This document shows positions 1 through 11,365 of a DNA stretch of 64,000 nucleotides, one piece after another (position 1 is the first letter of the stretch; the number at the start of each line of letters is the position of its first letter). The notes beneath the pieces were generated by a model. The model was not told the origin of the DNA, did no database searches, and worked only from the letters and a program-made list of their open reading frames with translations. Position numbers and translations under genes: made by a program. Origin of the DNA: Hordeum vulgare subsp. vulgare (Eukaryota > Streptophyta > Magnoliopsida > Poales > Poaceae); contig NC_058522.1 of assembly GCF_904849725.1 (NCBI RefSeq), positions 437,253,529 through 437,317,528 on the forward strand. Direction: 5' to 3'.

Positions 1-622
1 CATACTTGAGTTTATCACCTTTCGGGGATATGAGCACTACGCCGGCGCCGGAGCCATTCAACATCTTGGACCCATCGAAGAACATGGTCCAATGAGCCGA
101 GTAGATGTGAGTCGGTTGCTGTTGTTCTACCCATTCTGCTATGAAGTCAGCAAGAGCTTGAGACTTTATAGCTTTCTTGGCTTCGAACTTGATGTCGCAG
201 TATAGCATCTCCATTGCCCACTTTGCCACTCGGCCTGATGCGTCCCGATTGTGGAGAATTTCCGACAACGGGGCATCAGATATGACAGATACCGAGTGGT
301 CTTGGAAATAATGAGCCACCTTATTTGCAGTCATGTAGATCCCATAAATAAGCTTCTGATAATGGGGATACCTCTGCTTGGAAGGAGTCAGGACTTCGGA
401 AACATAATATACTGGCCGCTGAACCTTTTACGCCTTCCCTTCTTCTTTGCGTTCGACTGTCAGAACGGTGCTGACGACTTGATTTGTAGCTGCGATGTAC
501 AGAAGAAGGGGTTCTTTACTGAGCGGGGCAGTAAGAACCGGCTGGGTGGAAAGCAGGGCTTTGAGATCGTCGAATGCGATTTGGGCTTCGTCTGTCCACT
601 CGAAGGTATCTGATTTCTTCAT
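1..622 (-). pseudogene. gypsy RNase H domain (partial)
   Basis: Continues directly from the RT. The minus-strand frame reads the RT-RNase H connection (FEWTDEAQIAFDDLK, then LLLYIAATNQVVSTVL). After a stop at about 428 it continues through a VYYVSEVL-type block into the RNase H core near the window edge, where WTMFFDGSKMLNGSGAG holds the first catalytic Asp. A TGA at 623-625 separates it from the RT where a Trp (TGG) is expected, and the stop near 428 is a second lesion. It degrades the RNA of RNA-DNA hybrids during reverse transcription. The domain is cut by the window edge. Confidence 0.8.
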
Positions 623-625
623 GAG

Positions 626-1522
626 TCAGTACAGAGGCAACGCCTTCTCGCCGAGTCGAGCGATAAACCTGCTCAAAGCCGCTAGGCAACCTGTGAGCCT
701 TTGAACATCATGTACTCTTACCGGCCGCTCCATTCGAACAATGGTCCCGATCTTTTCGGGGTTGACATCGATCCCTCGTTCAGAAATGAAGAAACCGAGT
801 AACTTCCCACTGGGAACGCCGAATGAACACTTGGCTGGGTTGAGCTTGATATCGTACCTACGTAGGTTGGCGAATGTTTCTGCCAAGTCAGTCAGCAGGT
901 CAGAACCTTTGCGTGACTTGACGACGATATCATCCATATTTGCCTCCACATTTCGACCGATCTGGTCTAGGATGCATTTTTGGATCATGCGCATAAAAGT
1001 TGCTCCTCCATTATTCAAACCGAATGGCATAGTGAAGTAACAGAAACACCCGAATGGGGTGATGAAGGCTGTTTTTAATTCATCTGGACCATACAGACGG
1101 ATCTGATGATAGCCCGAATAGGCATCAAGGAAGGATAAACGCTCGCAACCCGCAGTCGAATCAACGATTTGATCAATGCGGGGGAGCGGGAAGTGGTCTT
1201 TCAGACATACCTTATTGAGATGCTTGAAATCGATGCACATACGGAGAGACTTGTCCTTCTTGGGCACCATGACAACATTAGCGAGCCACTCGGAGTGGTG
1301 TACCTCACGAATGAAGTTGGCTGCCAAAAGTTTAGCCACCTCCTCTCCGATTGCTTTCCTCTTGTGCACGGCGGACCGACACAGGCGTTCTCGGACGGGC
1401 CGAGCAGCAGGATCCACATGCAGTCGGTGCTCAGCCAACTCCGTGGGTACACCTGGCATGTCAGCAGGCTTCCATGCAAAAATGTCCCAGTTCTCACAGA
1501 GGAATTGGATGAGCTCGGCTTC
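626..1522 (-). pseudogene. gypsy reverse transcriptase
   Basis: RVT_1-type polymerase. Visible blocks are the N-terminal DMPGVPTELAEHRLHVD, the fingers region (VVMVPKKDKSLRMCIDF), the palm (LSFLDAYSGYHQI, carrying the first catalytic Asp), FGLNNGGATFMR, and the second Asp pair in ANMDDIVVKS. The usual Y-V/M-D-D box reads N-M-D-D here, so the aromatic residue is lost. A TAG after the LDPK block at about 1523 separates it from the protease region, and a TGA at 623-625 ends it. Upstream of the internal ATG at 1459 the same frame continues (EAELIQF block), so the ATG is not a true start; the domain is part of one gag-pol polyprotein. Confidence 0.88.
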
Positions 1523-2154
1523 CTATTTTGGATCAAGGGTGGTGGAGATGTTTGTCGGGGCGGCGGCGTCGTCCGTCGGGTTGATGCTGACTTTCTTCGT
1601 GTCTCCCGCCGACTGGAATGCGGACTCGGAAGCTGGCTTCTTTGAACACATCAGGTCAGCGGGGTCGGCGGTCTTCTTGTACTCATCCAGCTCGAGTGTA
1701 GCCATCTGCTGATCGGCAATTCTCGACCCCTGCTGCAGACACTCCTTGGCCCGCTGCCGATTGCCTGTGACAGTAATCACACCTTTGGGACCGGGCATCT
1801 TCAGCTTCAAATAGACGTAACATGGACGGGCCATGAAACGCGCATATGTTGGATGGCCCAGAATCGCATGGTATGCACTCTGGAAGTCTACCACCTCGAA
1901 TGTCAGCTTCTCCTTGCGGAAGTTCTTGTGAGAGCCGAAGACGACATCCAACGCAATCTGGCCAAGCGATTTGGCCTTTCTTCCTGGGACGACTCCATGG
2001 AACTGCATACTGCTCTCGCTGAATTTGGACATCGGAATGCCCATTCCCTTGAGAGTGTCGGCGTACATGATATTCAAGCCTCTACCGCCGTCCATGAGGA
2101 CTTTGTGCAGCCTAACTCCTTCCACCACCGGGTCGACGACCAGAGCTTGCCTTC
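1523..2154 (-). pseudogene. gypsy aspartic protease region
   Basis: A 201-residue open stretch reading VEGVRLHKVLMDGG near its start and YADTLKGMGIPMSKF after it. The gypsy protease active site is D-S/T/G-G; here it reads D-G-G-R-G where this family normally has D-G-G-S-G, so the Ser is replaced. Downstream are FRKEKLTFEVVDF, YHAILGHPTYARFMA and a Lys-rich linker that leads into the RT. It lies between gag and RT in one polyprotein frame and would mature gag-pol. The frame ends at the TAG before the RT N-terminus. Confidence 0.82.
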
Positions 2155-4229
2155 CTAGGGTTGGTACGTGTGCTGGGTGGTCTGACTGATCAAAGGTGAT
2201 CGCAGTCTGTGACCACTTGAGGAACGTGGGATTGGATGGGTTGCCATGTTTACCTCCCTGTTGACCAGCTTCAGACGACTTTTGCTTTCCACATCAGCAA
2301 AAAACATCAATGTTGCATGGACTTGGGCGAACGGATCCTCCTTGTCCTCATCATCCTGCTCGGTGTCCTTCTCACTTGGCTGTCCTTCGCCGAATCCTTG
2401 GATCAGGAGGTGACACTGCCGAGTGGTATGCTTCGGCAATATGACATTGCCTTCTTCATCTGTCTTCGTGTGGATTGGACACAGTTGATCTAGGATGGAG
2501 TTTCCTGATTGCCTCTTCTTGGGGGTGTACTGTGCTTTCCCCTTGCCTTTGAACTTGGCATTTGTAACGGTTGCTGCCTCTGCCTGCGGAGTGGATTGAG
2601 CTTTTTGCTTCTGCTTCCGATTGCTGTTCCCATCTCCATCGGCGACTGACTTATGCTTGCCGCTACGTATGCGGTCCTCCTCTTCGCCGTTTGCATAGCG
2701 CGCGGCTATCTCCATCATCTTGCTCATGGAGATGTCGCCTATCCGACCGAACTTCAGGTACAGGTCTCTGTACCGCACGCCTGCCTTGAAGGCGCGGACT
2801 GCTTGGTGCTCTGTGACGTTCTCCACCATGTGGTAGAGGGTCGTGCAGCGCTGGATGAAATCGCGCAAGGGCTTGTTCTGCTTTTGGACACAGTGTTGGA
2901 GCTCTACGAGACCAGCGGGGCGTTTGCACGTACCCTCGAAGGTCCTGATGAAGACTCGGGACAGATCTGCCCGGCTGTAGATGCTTGACGGAGCTAACTG
3001 GTTTAGCCAAGCTCGCGCCGAACCGTCGAGCATGAGGGGGAGATGTTTCATGGCGACATGGTCATCTCCGCCACCGATCTGGACCGCCACTCTGTAGTCG
3101 TCCAACCAAGTTTCTGGTTTGGACTCTCCCGTGAATTTGCTGATTCCCGTTGCCAATCAGAAGTTGGGAAGGATGTCAGCTGAGCGGATGGCCCGATTGA
3201 ACCACTCGGGGCCAGAAACGACGGTCCTGCTTCCACTCGGACGGTCTCTATCGTGACCATCACGGTGGGCTCGACTTCTGTCGACCTTCTTCTCGGCGAT
3301 GTACCCTCTTGCATCAGGCCTTGGATCATGTGCGCCACTGCCCGAACGACGATCATCGTAATGCCGGGGCCCATAAGGCCCACTCCGCGGAGGAGTACGC
3401 GAACGACGATGATCTTCAGGATGAGACCGAATGGGAAGCGGATTCCGACTCGGGTCCGTGGAACGGCTGCCCCGTCTGCGTCGCTGGTGAGAGTCGGGAC
3501 TAAAAACCGACCGATGCGTGTTCGCTTGAACAGAACTGTTGTGGATCCTGTTGTGCGACTAGGAGACCGCCGAATTTTGCTGCTGCGCCGTATGCAACAA
3601 TGCAGGGATCTGCTCGATTCCTCTACCAGCCTCTGAATCAGTCGGCTGGAGAGAATCGGCTATCCTGGCGGCCGCAGCCAAGTTGAGGATGGGTGTGCGG
3701 AACACCTCGACGTTGCTCTGGCGAGTGCGTCGACTGGAAGAACGATGGTGCTGACGACGAGCGCCGGATGATTCTCCGAACTCACGCTCGTTTCGACCAG
3801 TCCCGAGGGGACTTTCATGGGAATCTTCCATGAGAACTTCGGCTGCAGGCCCGCGACCCGGATACTCGGGAGGTAGCTCAGTCGGAACTGACTCCAAGCA
3901 CTGGGACGGCGGCGGGACCACAACCGACTCGAGCACCGCCACTTGAGAGGACGCGCTCTGTCGCGCCTGGGCATGTCGCACCCAACGCTGGAGCCGTGGA
4001 CGACGGGATCGCTTGTTGCGGCGCGTGACGGGGCGAAGATCGACACCGGGGTCGATGGCTGGAGAAGAAGAACACCGCGGGAACTAGCACAGAAGTGCGT
4101 AGCCCCACGACTGGGAAGCGCCTCGACGTCGAGGGGTGCATCCCGAAGCCATGCCGAATCGTCGGCAATGAAGGAGAGGGCATCGAAGAGGATCTCATGA
4201 CCCATGCACAGATCTCCGCCGGACGACAT
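2155..4229 (-). pseudogene. gypsy gag (broken)
   Basis: Structural capsid protein. The likely start is the ATG at 4227-4229 (MSSGGDLCMGHEIL), 70 bases inside the 5' LTR. An N-terminal disordered section passes through at least one frame change to TPILNLAAAARIADSLQP (about 3600-3700) and then to the Retrotrans_gag core (WFNRAIRSADILPNF, then TGISKFTGESKPETWL, LDGSARAWLNQL, FEGTCKRPAGL). An in-frame TGA at 3157-3159 sits exactly where a Trp codon is expected in the core. A basic Lys/Gln-rich tail follows. Multiple lesions make it non-functional. Confidence 0.82.
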
Positions 4230-4280
4230 GACGAAAAGATGAAATCGCAAACTCGCCGGAAGTCGCTTAGATGCCTGCCC

Positions 4281-4294
4281 CACGGTGGGCGCCA
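4281..4294 (-). other. primer binding site of minus-strand gypsy element
   Basis: On the minus strand, TGGCGCCCACCGTG begins two bases after the end of the LTR (CGACA). This is the usual tRNA-complementary primer site position for a gypsy element and confirms the LTR boundary and the element's orientation. Confidence 0.8.
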
Positions 4295-4296
4295 AC

Positions 4297-4832
4297 TGTC
4301 GTGGGTATAAGTCTGACAGTACAAGTATGGGGTACGAAAGTAGATGGGCAGAGCCTTAGCTACGGCGAGGATGTATGAGTTCAGGCCCCTCTACGGTGGA
4401 GGTAAAATCCCTACGTCTCAATGCTCTCGGGAGCTTTGTGTCGAGTGGATTATAGGATTACAGCAAGTGCCAACCCTTGCACCAGTGGGGAAGGGCGGCT
4501 TATATAGAGTGCGCTGCCCTTCATAATGGCCCGGTGGACAAGGGTGGAATAGTGGCGAATAAATGCCTACGTTACAGGTAACGTAAGCTTTAAATGCTAA
4601 TAATGGTGTATGAAAATGTATGACCGTTGCCCTCCTGGGAGGTTACGATGTATAGAGTGGATTCCAGTCGGTACGTTAGATATGCTCCAAGTGGATCGTC
4701 GCCGACTAGATGATGGGGGCGTCCTTAGTTCAGTTGGAACTGTCTAAGGGCCTTGTCTTCTATGAAGGGTAGTCCTTGGGTAGGACCTATAGGGCAGATC
4801 TATGACCCTACCCTGGGACTATAACCCCATCA
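4297..4832 (-). repeat. 5' LTR of the gypsy element
   Basis: Plus-strand termini are TGTCG at 4297 and CATCA at 4832, so on the minus strand it runs TGATG to CGACA. It is 536 bp. A TATATAAG box on the minus strand at 4499-4506 is the likely promoter. The PBS lies immediately inside. The other LTR is outside the window, so the TSD cannot be checked. Confidence 0.8.
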
Positions 4833-5461
4833 CCAATCATTTTAACATCTTCATCATCATTATGATAAAATCCGGTGCGAGTGCTTTATCTAGAAATTGT
4901 TGTTTAGATCTTGTCCTCTCAATTCGTTTTCTAAGCTCATCCATGGTGACTTGGATAGATTTTAGAGATAAATCTATTTTGTCATTTTTATGTGGCAAAG
5001 TTTTAATTTTTAGCTTTTCCACATCATGAGCAATTATATACATGTTCCTAGCCATATCACCCATCTTTTATAGTTTTTCTTATATCATGGCATTACAAAT
5101 CTTTTGAGAACTAATAAAATATTTAATATTGTTATCAATTTCACTAGGTATCCTATTATTATATGAGTTACCATAGGAATTACCTTAATTATTCGAGGGA
5201 GTACAGGGATACGGTCTAGGATCGAAGTTCCCTCTATAAGCATTGTTGTTGAAATTATTCCGCGCAACAAAGTTCACATAAATAACACCCTTATTTTTCT
5301 CAATCGTAGTAGATAATGGGATATCATTAGGATCAATATGAGCTATTTTTCTACATAGCATTTTTATACGAGCATCCATTTTATCACTCAAAGTAGAGAC
5401 TTCTTCAACAAAGTTTACCTTCTTACGAGTTGGAGCTCGCTCAATGTGCCATTGGAAGTAG
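4833..5461 (-). pseudogene. Athila-type gypsy gag relic
   Basis: Minus-strand fragments read NFVEEVSTLSDKMDAR, HIDPNDIPLSTTIEKN and FVARNNFNNNAYRGNF, followed by a coiled region (MYIIAHDVEKLKIKTLP). This pattern, with the Asn-rich NFNNNAYRGNF block, is characteristic of Athila-lineage gag. Frames are broken by stops. The relic is cut at the right by the copia LTR starting at 5462 and at the left by the gypsy LTR ending at 4832. No continuation was found elsewhere in the window. Confidence 0.65.
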
Positions 5462-7284
5462 TGTTGGAAATATGCCCTAGAGACAATAATGAATTGGTTA
5501 TTATTATATTTCCTTATGCATGATAATTGTTTATTATCCATGCTATAATTGTATTGATTGGAAACTCAAATACATGTGTGGATACATAGACAAAACACTG
5601 TCCCTAGTAAGCCTCTAGTTGACTAGCTCGTTGATCAAAGATGGTTAAGGTTTCCTAGACATAGACAAGTGTTGTCACTTGATAACGGGATCAAATCATT
5701 AGGAGAATCATGTGATGGACCAAACCCAAACTATGAACGTAGCATATGATCGTGTCAGTTTATTGCTACTGTTTTCTGCATGTCAATGTATCTGTTCCTA
5801 TGACCATGAGATCATGCAACTCCCGGACACCGAAGGAATACCTTGTGTGTATCAAACATCGCAATGTAACTTGTTGACTATAAAGGTGCTCTACATGTAT
5901 CTCCAAAGGTGTCTGCTGGGTTGGCATGGATCAAGACTGGGATTTGTCACTCCGTGTGACGGAGAGGTATCTCGGGGCCCACTCGGTAATACAACGTCAC
6001 AACAAGCCTTGCGAGAAATGTGACTAAGGAGTTAGTCACGTGATCTTATATTACAAAACGAGTAAAGAGACTTGTCGGTAACAAGATTAAACTAGGTATA
6101 GAAATACCGACGATCGAATCTCGGGCAAGTAACATACCGAAGGACAAAGGGAACATCATATGGGATTAACTGAATCCTTGACATAGAGGTTCAACTGATA
6201 AAGATCTTTGTCGAATATGTAGGAGTGAATATGGGCATCCAGGTCCCACTATTGGTTACTGACCGGAGAATGTCTCAGGTCATGTCTACATAGTTCTCGA
6301 ACCCGCAAGGTGTGCACACTTAAGGTTCGGTGACGTTTTGGTATAGTTGAGTTATAGGTGTTGGTGACCGAAGGTTGTTCGGAGTCCCGGATGAGATCCT
6401 GGACGTCAGAGAAGCTCCAAAATGGTTCGCAGGTAAATATTGATATCTAGGAAGTCCTGTTTTGGTCACCGAAAAAGTTTCGGGCTCATCCGTAGTGTAC
6501 CGGGAGTGCCCGAAGGGTGCCGGGGGACCACCTGGAGGGGTGTGACAACCCAAAGGCCTCATGGGCTGTGAGAGGAGGTAGACCAGCCCCTAGTGGGCTG
6601 TCCTAAGCCTGCCCTAAAGGCTCATGCGGCTAGGAGTGGAGGAATAAGGCAAAAAGCCAAAGGTGGAAATAGTTTCCAAGTGGGAAGGAAGGAATCCTAA
6701 TCCTACTAGGATTGGAGGAGGACTCCTCCTCTCCTCCCCACTTCGGCCGACCCAAAGGGGCACAGCCTCCTCCCTCCCTCCTCATATATATACTAGAGGC
6801 TTTGAGGGTTTTTGGACACACGGAAATCAGCCACAGCTGCCTCTCTCTCCCTCTAGATCTGTTTCTCCTATAGTCTAATTCGGCGGTGCTTAGGCAAAGC
6901 CCTGCTAGATTAGTTCACCACCACCACCACCACACCACCGTGCTGGAGAACTCATCTATATCTCCGCCCCTCTTGCTGGATCAAGAAGGCGGTGATCGTC
7001 ATCGAGTTGTACGTGTGCTGAACGCGGAGGTGTCGTTCGTTTGGCATACTAAATTGGGATGGACCATGATGGGATCGCGGGACGGATCATGCTCAGATCG
7101 CGGGACAGGCTGTGATTTGGATCGCGAAGATGTTCCACTACATCAACCGTGTTATATAGGCTTCCGCTTAGCGATCTGCAAGGGTATGTAGATTCACTCT
7201 CCCCTCTCGTAGATGATCATCACCATGGATAGGTATTGCGTGTGCGTAGGAATTTTTTTGTTTTCCATGCAACGTTTCCCAACA
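5462..7284 (+). repeat. 5' LTR, BARE/Angela-like (1823 bp)
   Basis: Starts TGTTGG and ends CCCAACA, directly followed by the PBS. It contains a TATATATA promoter box near 6784-6792 and a (CAC)n run at about 6917-6940. It aligns by eye through most of its length with the LTRs at 24354 and 29766 and with the inverted copies at 11366 and 15421. Confidence 0.9.
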
Positions 7285-7285
7285 G

Positions 7286-7297
7286 TGGTATCAGAGC
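7286..7297 (+). other. primer binding site (initiator Met-tRNA type)
   Basis: TGGTATCAGAGC starts one base after the LTR end. This is the canonical copia PBS complementary to the 3' end of initiator Met-tRNA. Confidence 0.92.
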
Positions 7298-8560
7298 TAG
7301 TTTGATGCGTAGATGGTATCTCGAGTGGAACACAAAAGAGTTTGTGGGAATTGATGTTCAATTTGATGCCCTCCTTTCTTTTCTTGATTCAGCGACATTG
7401 TTGGATTGAAGCGGGCCACACCAACTTTACTCGTACGCTTACAAGAGACTGGTTTCATCGACTAACATGCAACTTGTTGCATAAAGATGACTCGCGGGTG
7501 TCTGTTTCTTCAACTTTAGTTGAATCGGATTTGACCGAGGCGATCCTTGGAGAAGGTTAAATAGCAATTTGCATATCACCATTGTGGCGTTGCATAAGTA
7601 AGATGTGATCATACTAGATACCCATAGCCGCCATGTAGAACATGCAACAACAAATTAGAGGACATCTAACTTGTTTTTGCAGGGTATGCTTGTGATGTGA
7701 TATGGCCAATGACATGATATGATATACTGGATGTATGAGATGATCATGTTGTAATAGTTAAATATCGACTTGCACGTCGATGCTACGGCAACCGGCAGGA
7801 GCCATAGGATTGTCTTTAAATTTATTTTGTGCTTGCAGATGCTCTTGCTATATCGCTAGGTAATAGCTTTAGTAGTAACAACATAGTTAGCCCGACAACC
7901 TCGATGGCAGCACAATGATGGCGATCATGATGATGGATATCATGGTGTAGCATCGGTGACGATGGAGATCGTGCCGATGCTTTGATGATGGAGATCAAGA
8001 AGCACAAGTTCATGGCCATATCATGTCACTTATGATTTGCATGTGATGTTAATCCTTTTATGCACCTTATTTTTCTTAGTACGACGGTAGCATTATAAGG
8101 TGATACCTCACTAAAATTTCAAGATAAAATTGTGTTCTCCCCGACTTTGCACCGTTGCGACAGTTCATCGTTTCAAGACACCACATAATGATCGGGTCTG
8201 ATAGAATCAACGTTCACATACAATGGGTGCAAAACAGTTGCACACGCAGAACATTCGGGTTAAACTTGACGAGCCTAGCATGTACATACATGGCCTCGGA
8301 ACACAAGAGACCGAAAGGTCGAGCATGAATCATATAGTTGATATGATCAACATGGAGATGTTCACCATTGAAACTATACTCAACTCAGGTGATGATTGGA
8401 CTTGAGTTAGTGAACTTGGATCATGCAACACTCGAATAACTAGAGGATGTCAATTTGAGTGGGAGTTTATTAGTAATATGATTAGCTAAACTGAATTATC
8501 ATGAACATAGTCAAAAGATCTTTGCAAATTATGTTGTAGCTCTACTGTTTTTGATATGTT
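7298..8560 (+). other. untranslated leader of the decayed copia element
   Basis: No credible coding sequence. It parallels the leader at 26194-27433 of the Angela element, including shared stretches around the GGCAGGAGCCATAGG block (about 7795) and the TTCTCCCCGACT block (about 8133). It would carry the RNA packaging and dimerisation signals. Confidence 0.75.
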
Positions 8561-11365
8561 CCTAGAGAAAATTTAGTTGAAAGATGATAGTAGCAATCAT
8601 GCAAACTGGGTCCGTAAACTGGGGATTGTCCTTATTGTTGCGTAGAAGGCTTATGTCCTTAATGCACCGCTCGGTGTGCTGAACCCCGAGCTTCGTGTGT
8701 GGATGTTCAAAACATCTGGCATACACGTTTTTTATGACTACATGATAGTTCAGTGCATAATGTTTAAACGACTTAGAATTGAGGCGCTGAAGACGTTTCG
8801 AACGTCATGGGACATACGAGATGTTCCAAGAAATGAAATTGGGATTTCAGGCTCGTGCCCGTGTTGAGAGGTATGAGACCTCCGACAAGATTGTTTGTCT
8901 ACAAAGTAAGGGAGAAAAGCTCAATTGTTGAGCATGTGCTCAGATTGTGTGAGTACTGCAATCGCTTCAATCGAGTGGGAGTTGATTTTCCACATAAGAT
9001 AGTGATTGACATAGCTCTCCAAAGTCATTGCCACCAAGCTACATAGCTTTGTGATGAACTATAACATATTGGGGATAGATGATTGATACGTCTCCATCGT
9101 ATCTACTTTTCCAAACACTTTTGCCCTTGTTTTGGACTCTAATTTGCATGATTTGAATGGAACTAACCCGGACTGACGTTGTTTTCCGCACAATTGCCAT
9201 AGTGTTGTTTTTGTGTAGAAATAAAAGTTCTCGGCATGACCTGGAAATTTACAGGATTTATTGTGGAATATATAAAAAATACTGGCGCAAGAATTACCAA
9301 AGACACGGAGCCAGGAGCCCACGAGCCCAGGAGGCGCCCCCCTAGGGCGCGCCTGGCAGGCTCATGGGGCCCACGTAGCCCCGCAGCCTCCAACTCCAAC
9401 TCTATAAAGTCTCTCTCGCCTAGGAAAAATTAGGAGGGAAGAGTTCATCGCGTTTCACGATACGGAGCCGCCGCCACCTCCTGTTCTTCCTCGGGAGGGC
9501 TGATCTGGAGTCCGTTTTGGGCTCCGGAGAGGGGAAATCGACGCCGTCGTCATCATCAACCATCCTCCATCGCCAATTCCATGATGCTCTCCATCGTTCG
9601 TGAGTAATCTCATCTTAGGCTTGCTGGATGGTGATGGGTTGGATGAGATCTATCATGTAATCGAGTTAGTTTTGATGGGGTTTGATCCCTAGTATCCACT
9701 ATGTTCTAAGATTGATGTTGCTACTACTTTGCTATGCTTAATGCTTGTCACTAGGGCCCGAGTGCCATGATTTCAGATCTGAACCTATTATGTTTTCATC
9801 AATATATGTGTGTTCTTGATCCTATCTTGCAAGTTGCAGTCACCTACTATGTGTTATGACCCGGCAACCCCGGAGTGACAATAGCCGGAACCACTCCCGG
9901 AGATGACCATAATATGAGGAGTTCATGTATTCACTATGTGCTAGTGCTTTGTTCTGGTTCTCTATTAAAAGGAGATCTTAATATCCCTTAGTTTCCATTA
10001 GGACCCCGCTGCCACGGGAGGGATGGACAAAAGATGTCATGCAAGTTCTTTTCCATAAGCACGTATGACTAAATACAGAATACATGCCTACATTATATTG
10101 ACGAACTGGAGCTAGTTGCACATCACCCCATGTTATAACTGTTACATGATGAATGCCATCCGACATAATTATCCACCACCGATCCAATGCCTACGAACTT
10201 TTCCTATACTGGTCCTTGCTAAGTTACTTTACCGCTACTGCTGTCACACTTGCTATACAAATTACTACTGCTACTCTTACCGCCGCTACCGTTAGTGTCA
10301 TACTACTTTGCTACTAAAACTTTTCTGCAGATACTAAGTCTTTCAGGTGTGGTTGAATTGACATTTCAACTGCTAATACTCGAGAGTACTCTTTGGCTCC
10401 CCTTGTGTCGAATCAATAAATTTGGGTTGAATATTCTACCCTTGAAAACTGTTGCAATCCCCTATACTTGTGGGTTATCAATGATCCTTGAGCTATTCAG
10501 GATGTTTGACACGGCGAAGGTAGAAATCAAGTAGGATCATCAAGTGTTGATGGTTAGTACAACCACTAGTTTCGAGAAGGGCAAGGGTAAGAAGGGATAC
10601 TTCATTAAAGGCAAACCAGTTGCCGCTCTAGTGAATAAACCGAAGGTTAAACCCAAAAACCGAGACTAAGTGCTTCTATTATGAGGCGAACGGTCACTCG
10701 AGCGGAACTACCCTAGTTACTTGGTAGATGAGGAGGTTGGCAAAGTCGACAATAGTATATTGGTTATACATGATATTGATGTGTACTTTACTACTACTCC
10801 TAGTAGCACTAGGGTATTAGATATCGGTTCGGTTGCTAAGTGTTAGTAACTCGATATAAAAGCTATGGAATAAACGGATATACTAACAAGGGTGAGGTGA
10901 TGATGTGTGTTGGAAGAAATTTCAATGTTGATGTGATGAAACATCACACGCTCCCTCTACCATCGGGATTAGTGTGAACATTAATAAATATTATTTGGTG
11001 TTTGAGTTAAGCATGAACATGATTAGATCGTGTTTATTGCAATACGATTATTCATTTAAATAGAATAATGGTTATTCTATTTGCTTGAATAAATACCTTT
11101 AATGGTTTATTGAATCTTGATCGTAGTGATACACATGTTCATGATACTGATGCCAAAAGATACAAAGTAGTAATGATAGTACCACTTACTTGTGGCACTA
11201 GCGCTTGAGTCATATTGGTATAAAACGCATGAAGCAGCTCCGTAGTGATGGATCTTCCGACTCACTCGTTTTTCAATTGTTTGAGACATGTGAACCATGC
11301 CTATTGGTGTAAACGCATGAAGAAACTCCATGGAGATGGATCGTTTGGACTCACCTCCGCGTTTG
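8561..11365 (+). pseudogene. copia gag-pol relic, split by a solo LTR
   Basis: From about 8561 to 9083 and again from 10481 the sequence follows the Angela gag (compare 27470-28250). After the solo LTR the zinc-knuckle region is recognisable at about 10670-10720, then a damaged protease (LDIGSVAKC-like at about 10815). The GAG-pre-integrase segment appears twice in degenerate form (about 11210 and 11300). Stops and indels occur throughout, and RT and RNase H are absent. A dead copy. Confidence 0.75.
9084..10480 (+). repeat. gypsy solo LTR (1397 bp)
   Basis: Begins TGATACGTCTCC and ends GGGTTATCA, flanked by the perfect 5-bp duplication ATGAT (9079-9083 and 10481-10485). The host gag sequence resumes immediately on the other side. 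No internal domain, PBS or second LTR is present, so this is a solo LTR left by recombination between two LTRs. It is the same family as the interrupted LTR at 58940. Confidence 0.92.

Larger units (their letters stand above)
1..4832 (-). mobile_element. Ty3/gypsy retrotransposon, Tat/Retand-like, truncated by window edge
   Basis: Read on the minus strand, the order is LTR (4297-4832), PBS (4281-4294), gag, protease, RT and RNase H, the gypsy order; integrase and the 3' LTR would lie left of position 1. The RT and gag style (gag rich in charged linker sequence, RT block PRIDQIVDSTAG) fits the Tat/Retand lineage of large grass elements; the lineage call is from memory of the family. Coding is interrupted by several single-codon stops, so this copy is dead. 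It is inserted next to an Athila-type gag relic (4833-5461). Confidence 0.9.
5462..11365 (+). mobile_element. decayed BARE-1/WIS/Angela-like copia element
   Basis: The 5' LTR (5462-7284), a perfect PBS, a leader and gag/pol relics follow in order. The LTR start (TGTTGGAAATATGCCC) and the leader closely follow the better preserved Angela element at 24354-31503, which served as an internal reference. Coding is riddled with stops and indels. A gypsy solo LTR (9084-10480) sits inside gag. There is no forward 3' LTR; instead the sequence passes at about 11365 into an inverted LTR fragment, so the element is rearranged. Confidence 0.85.
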
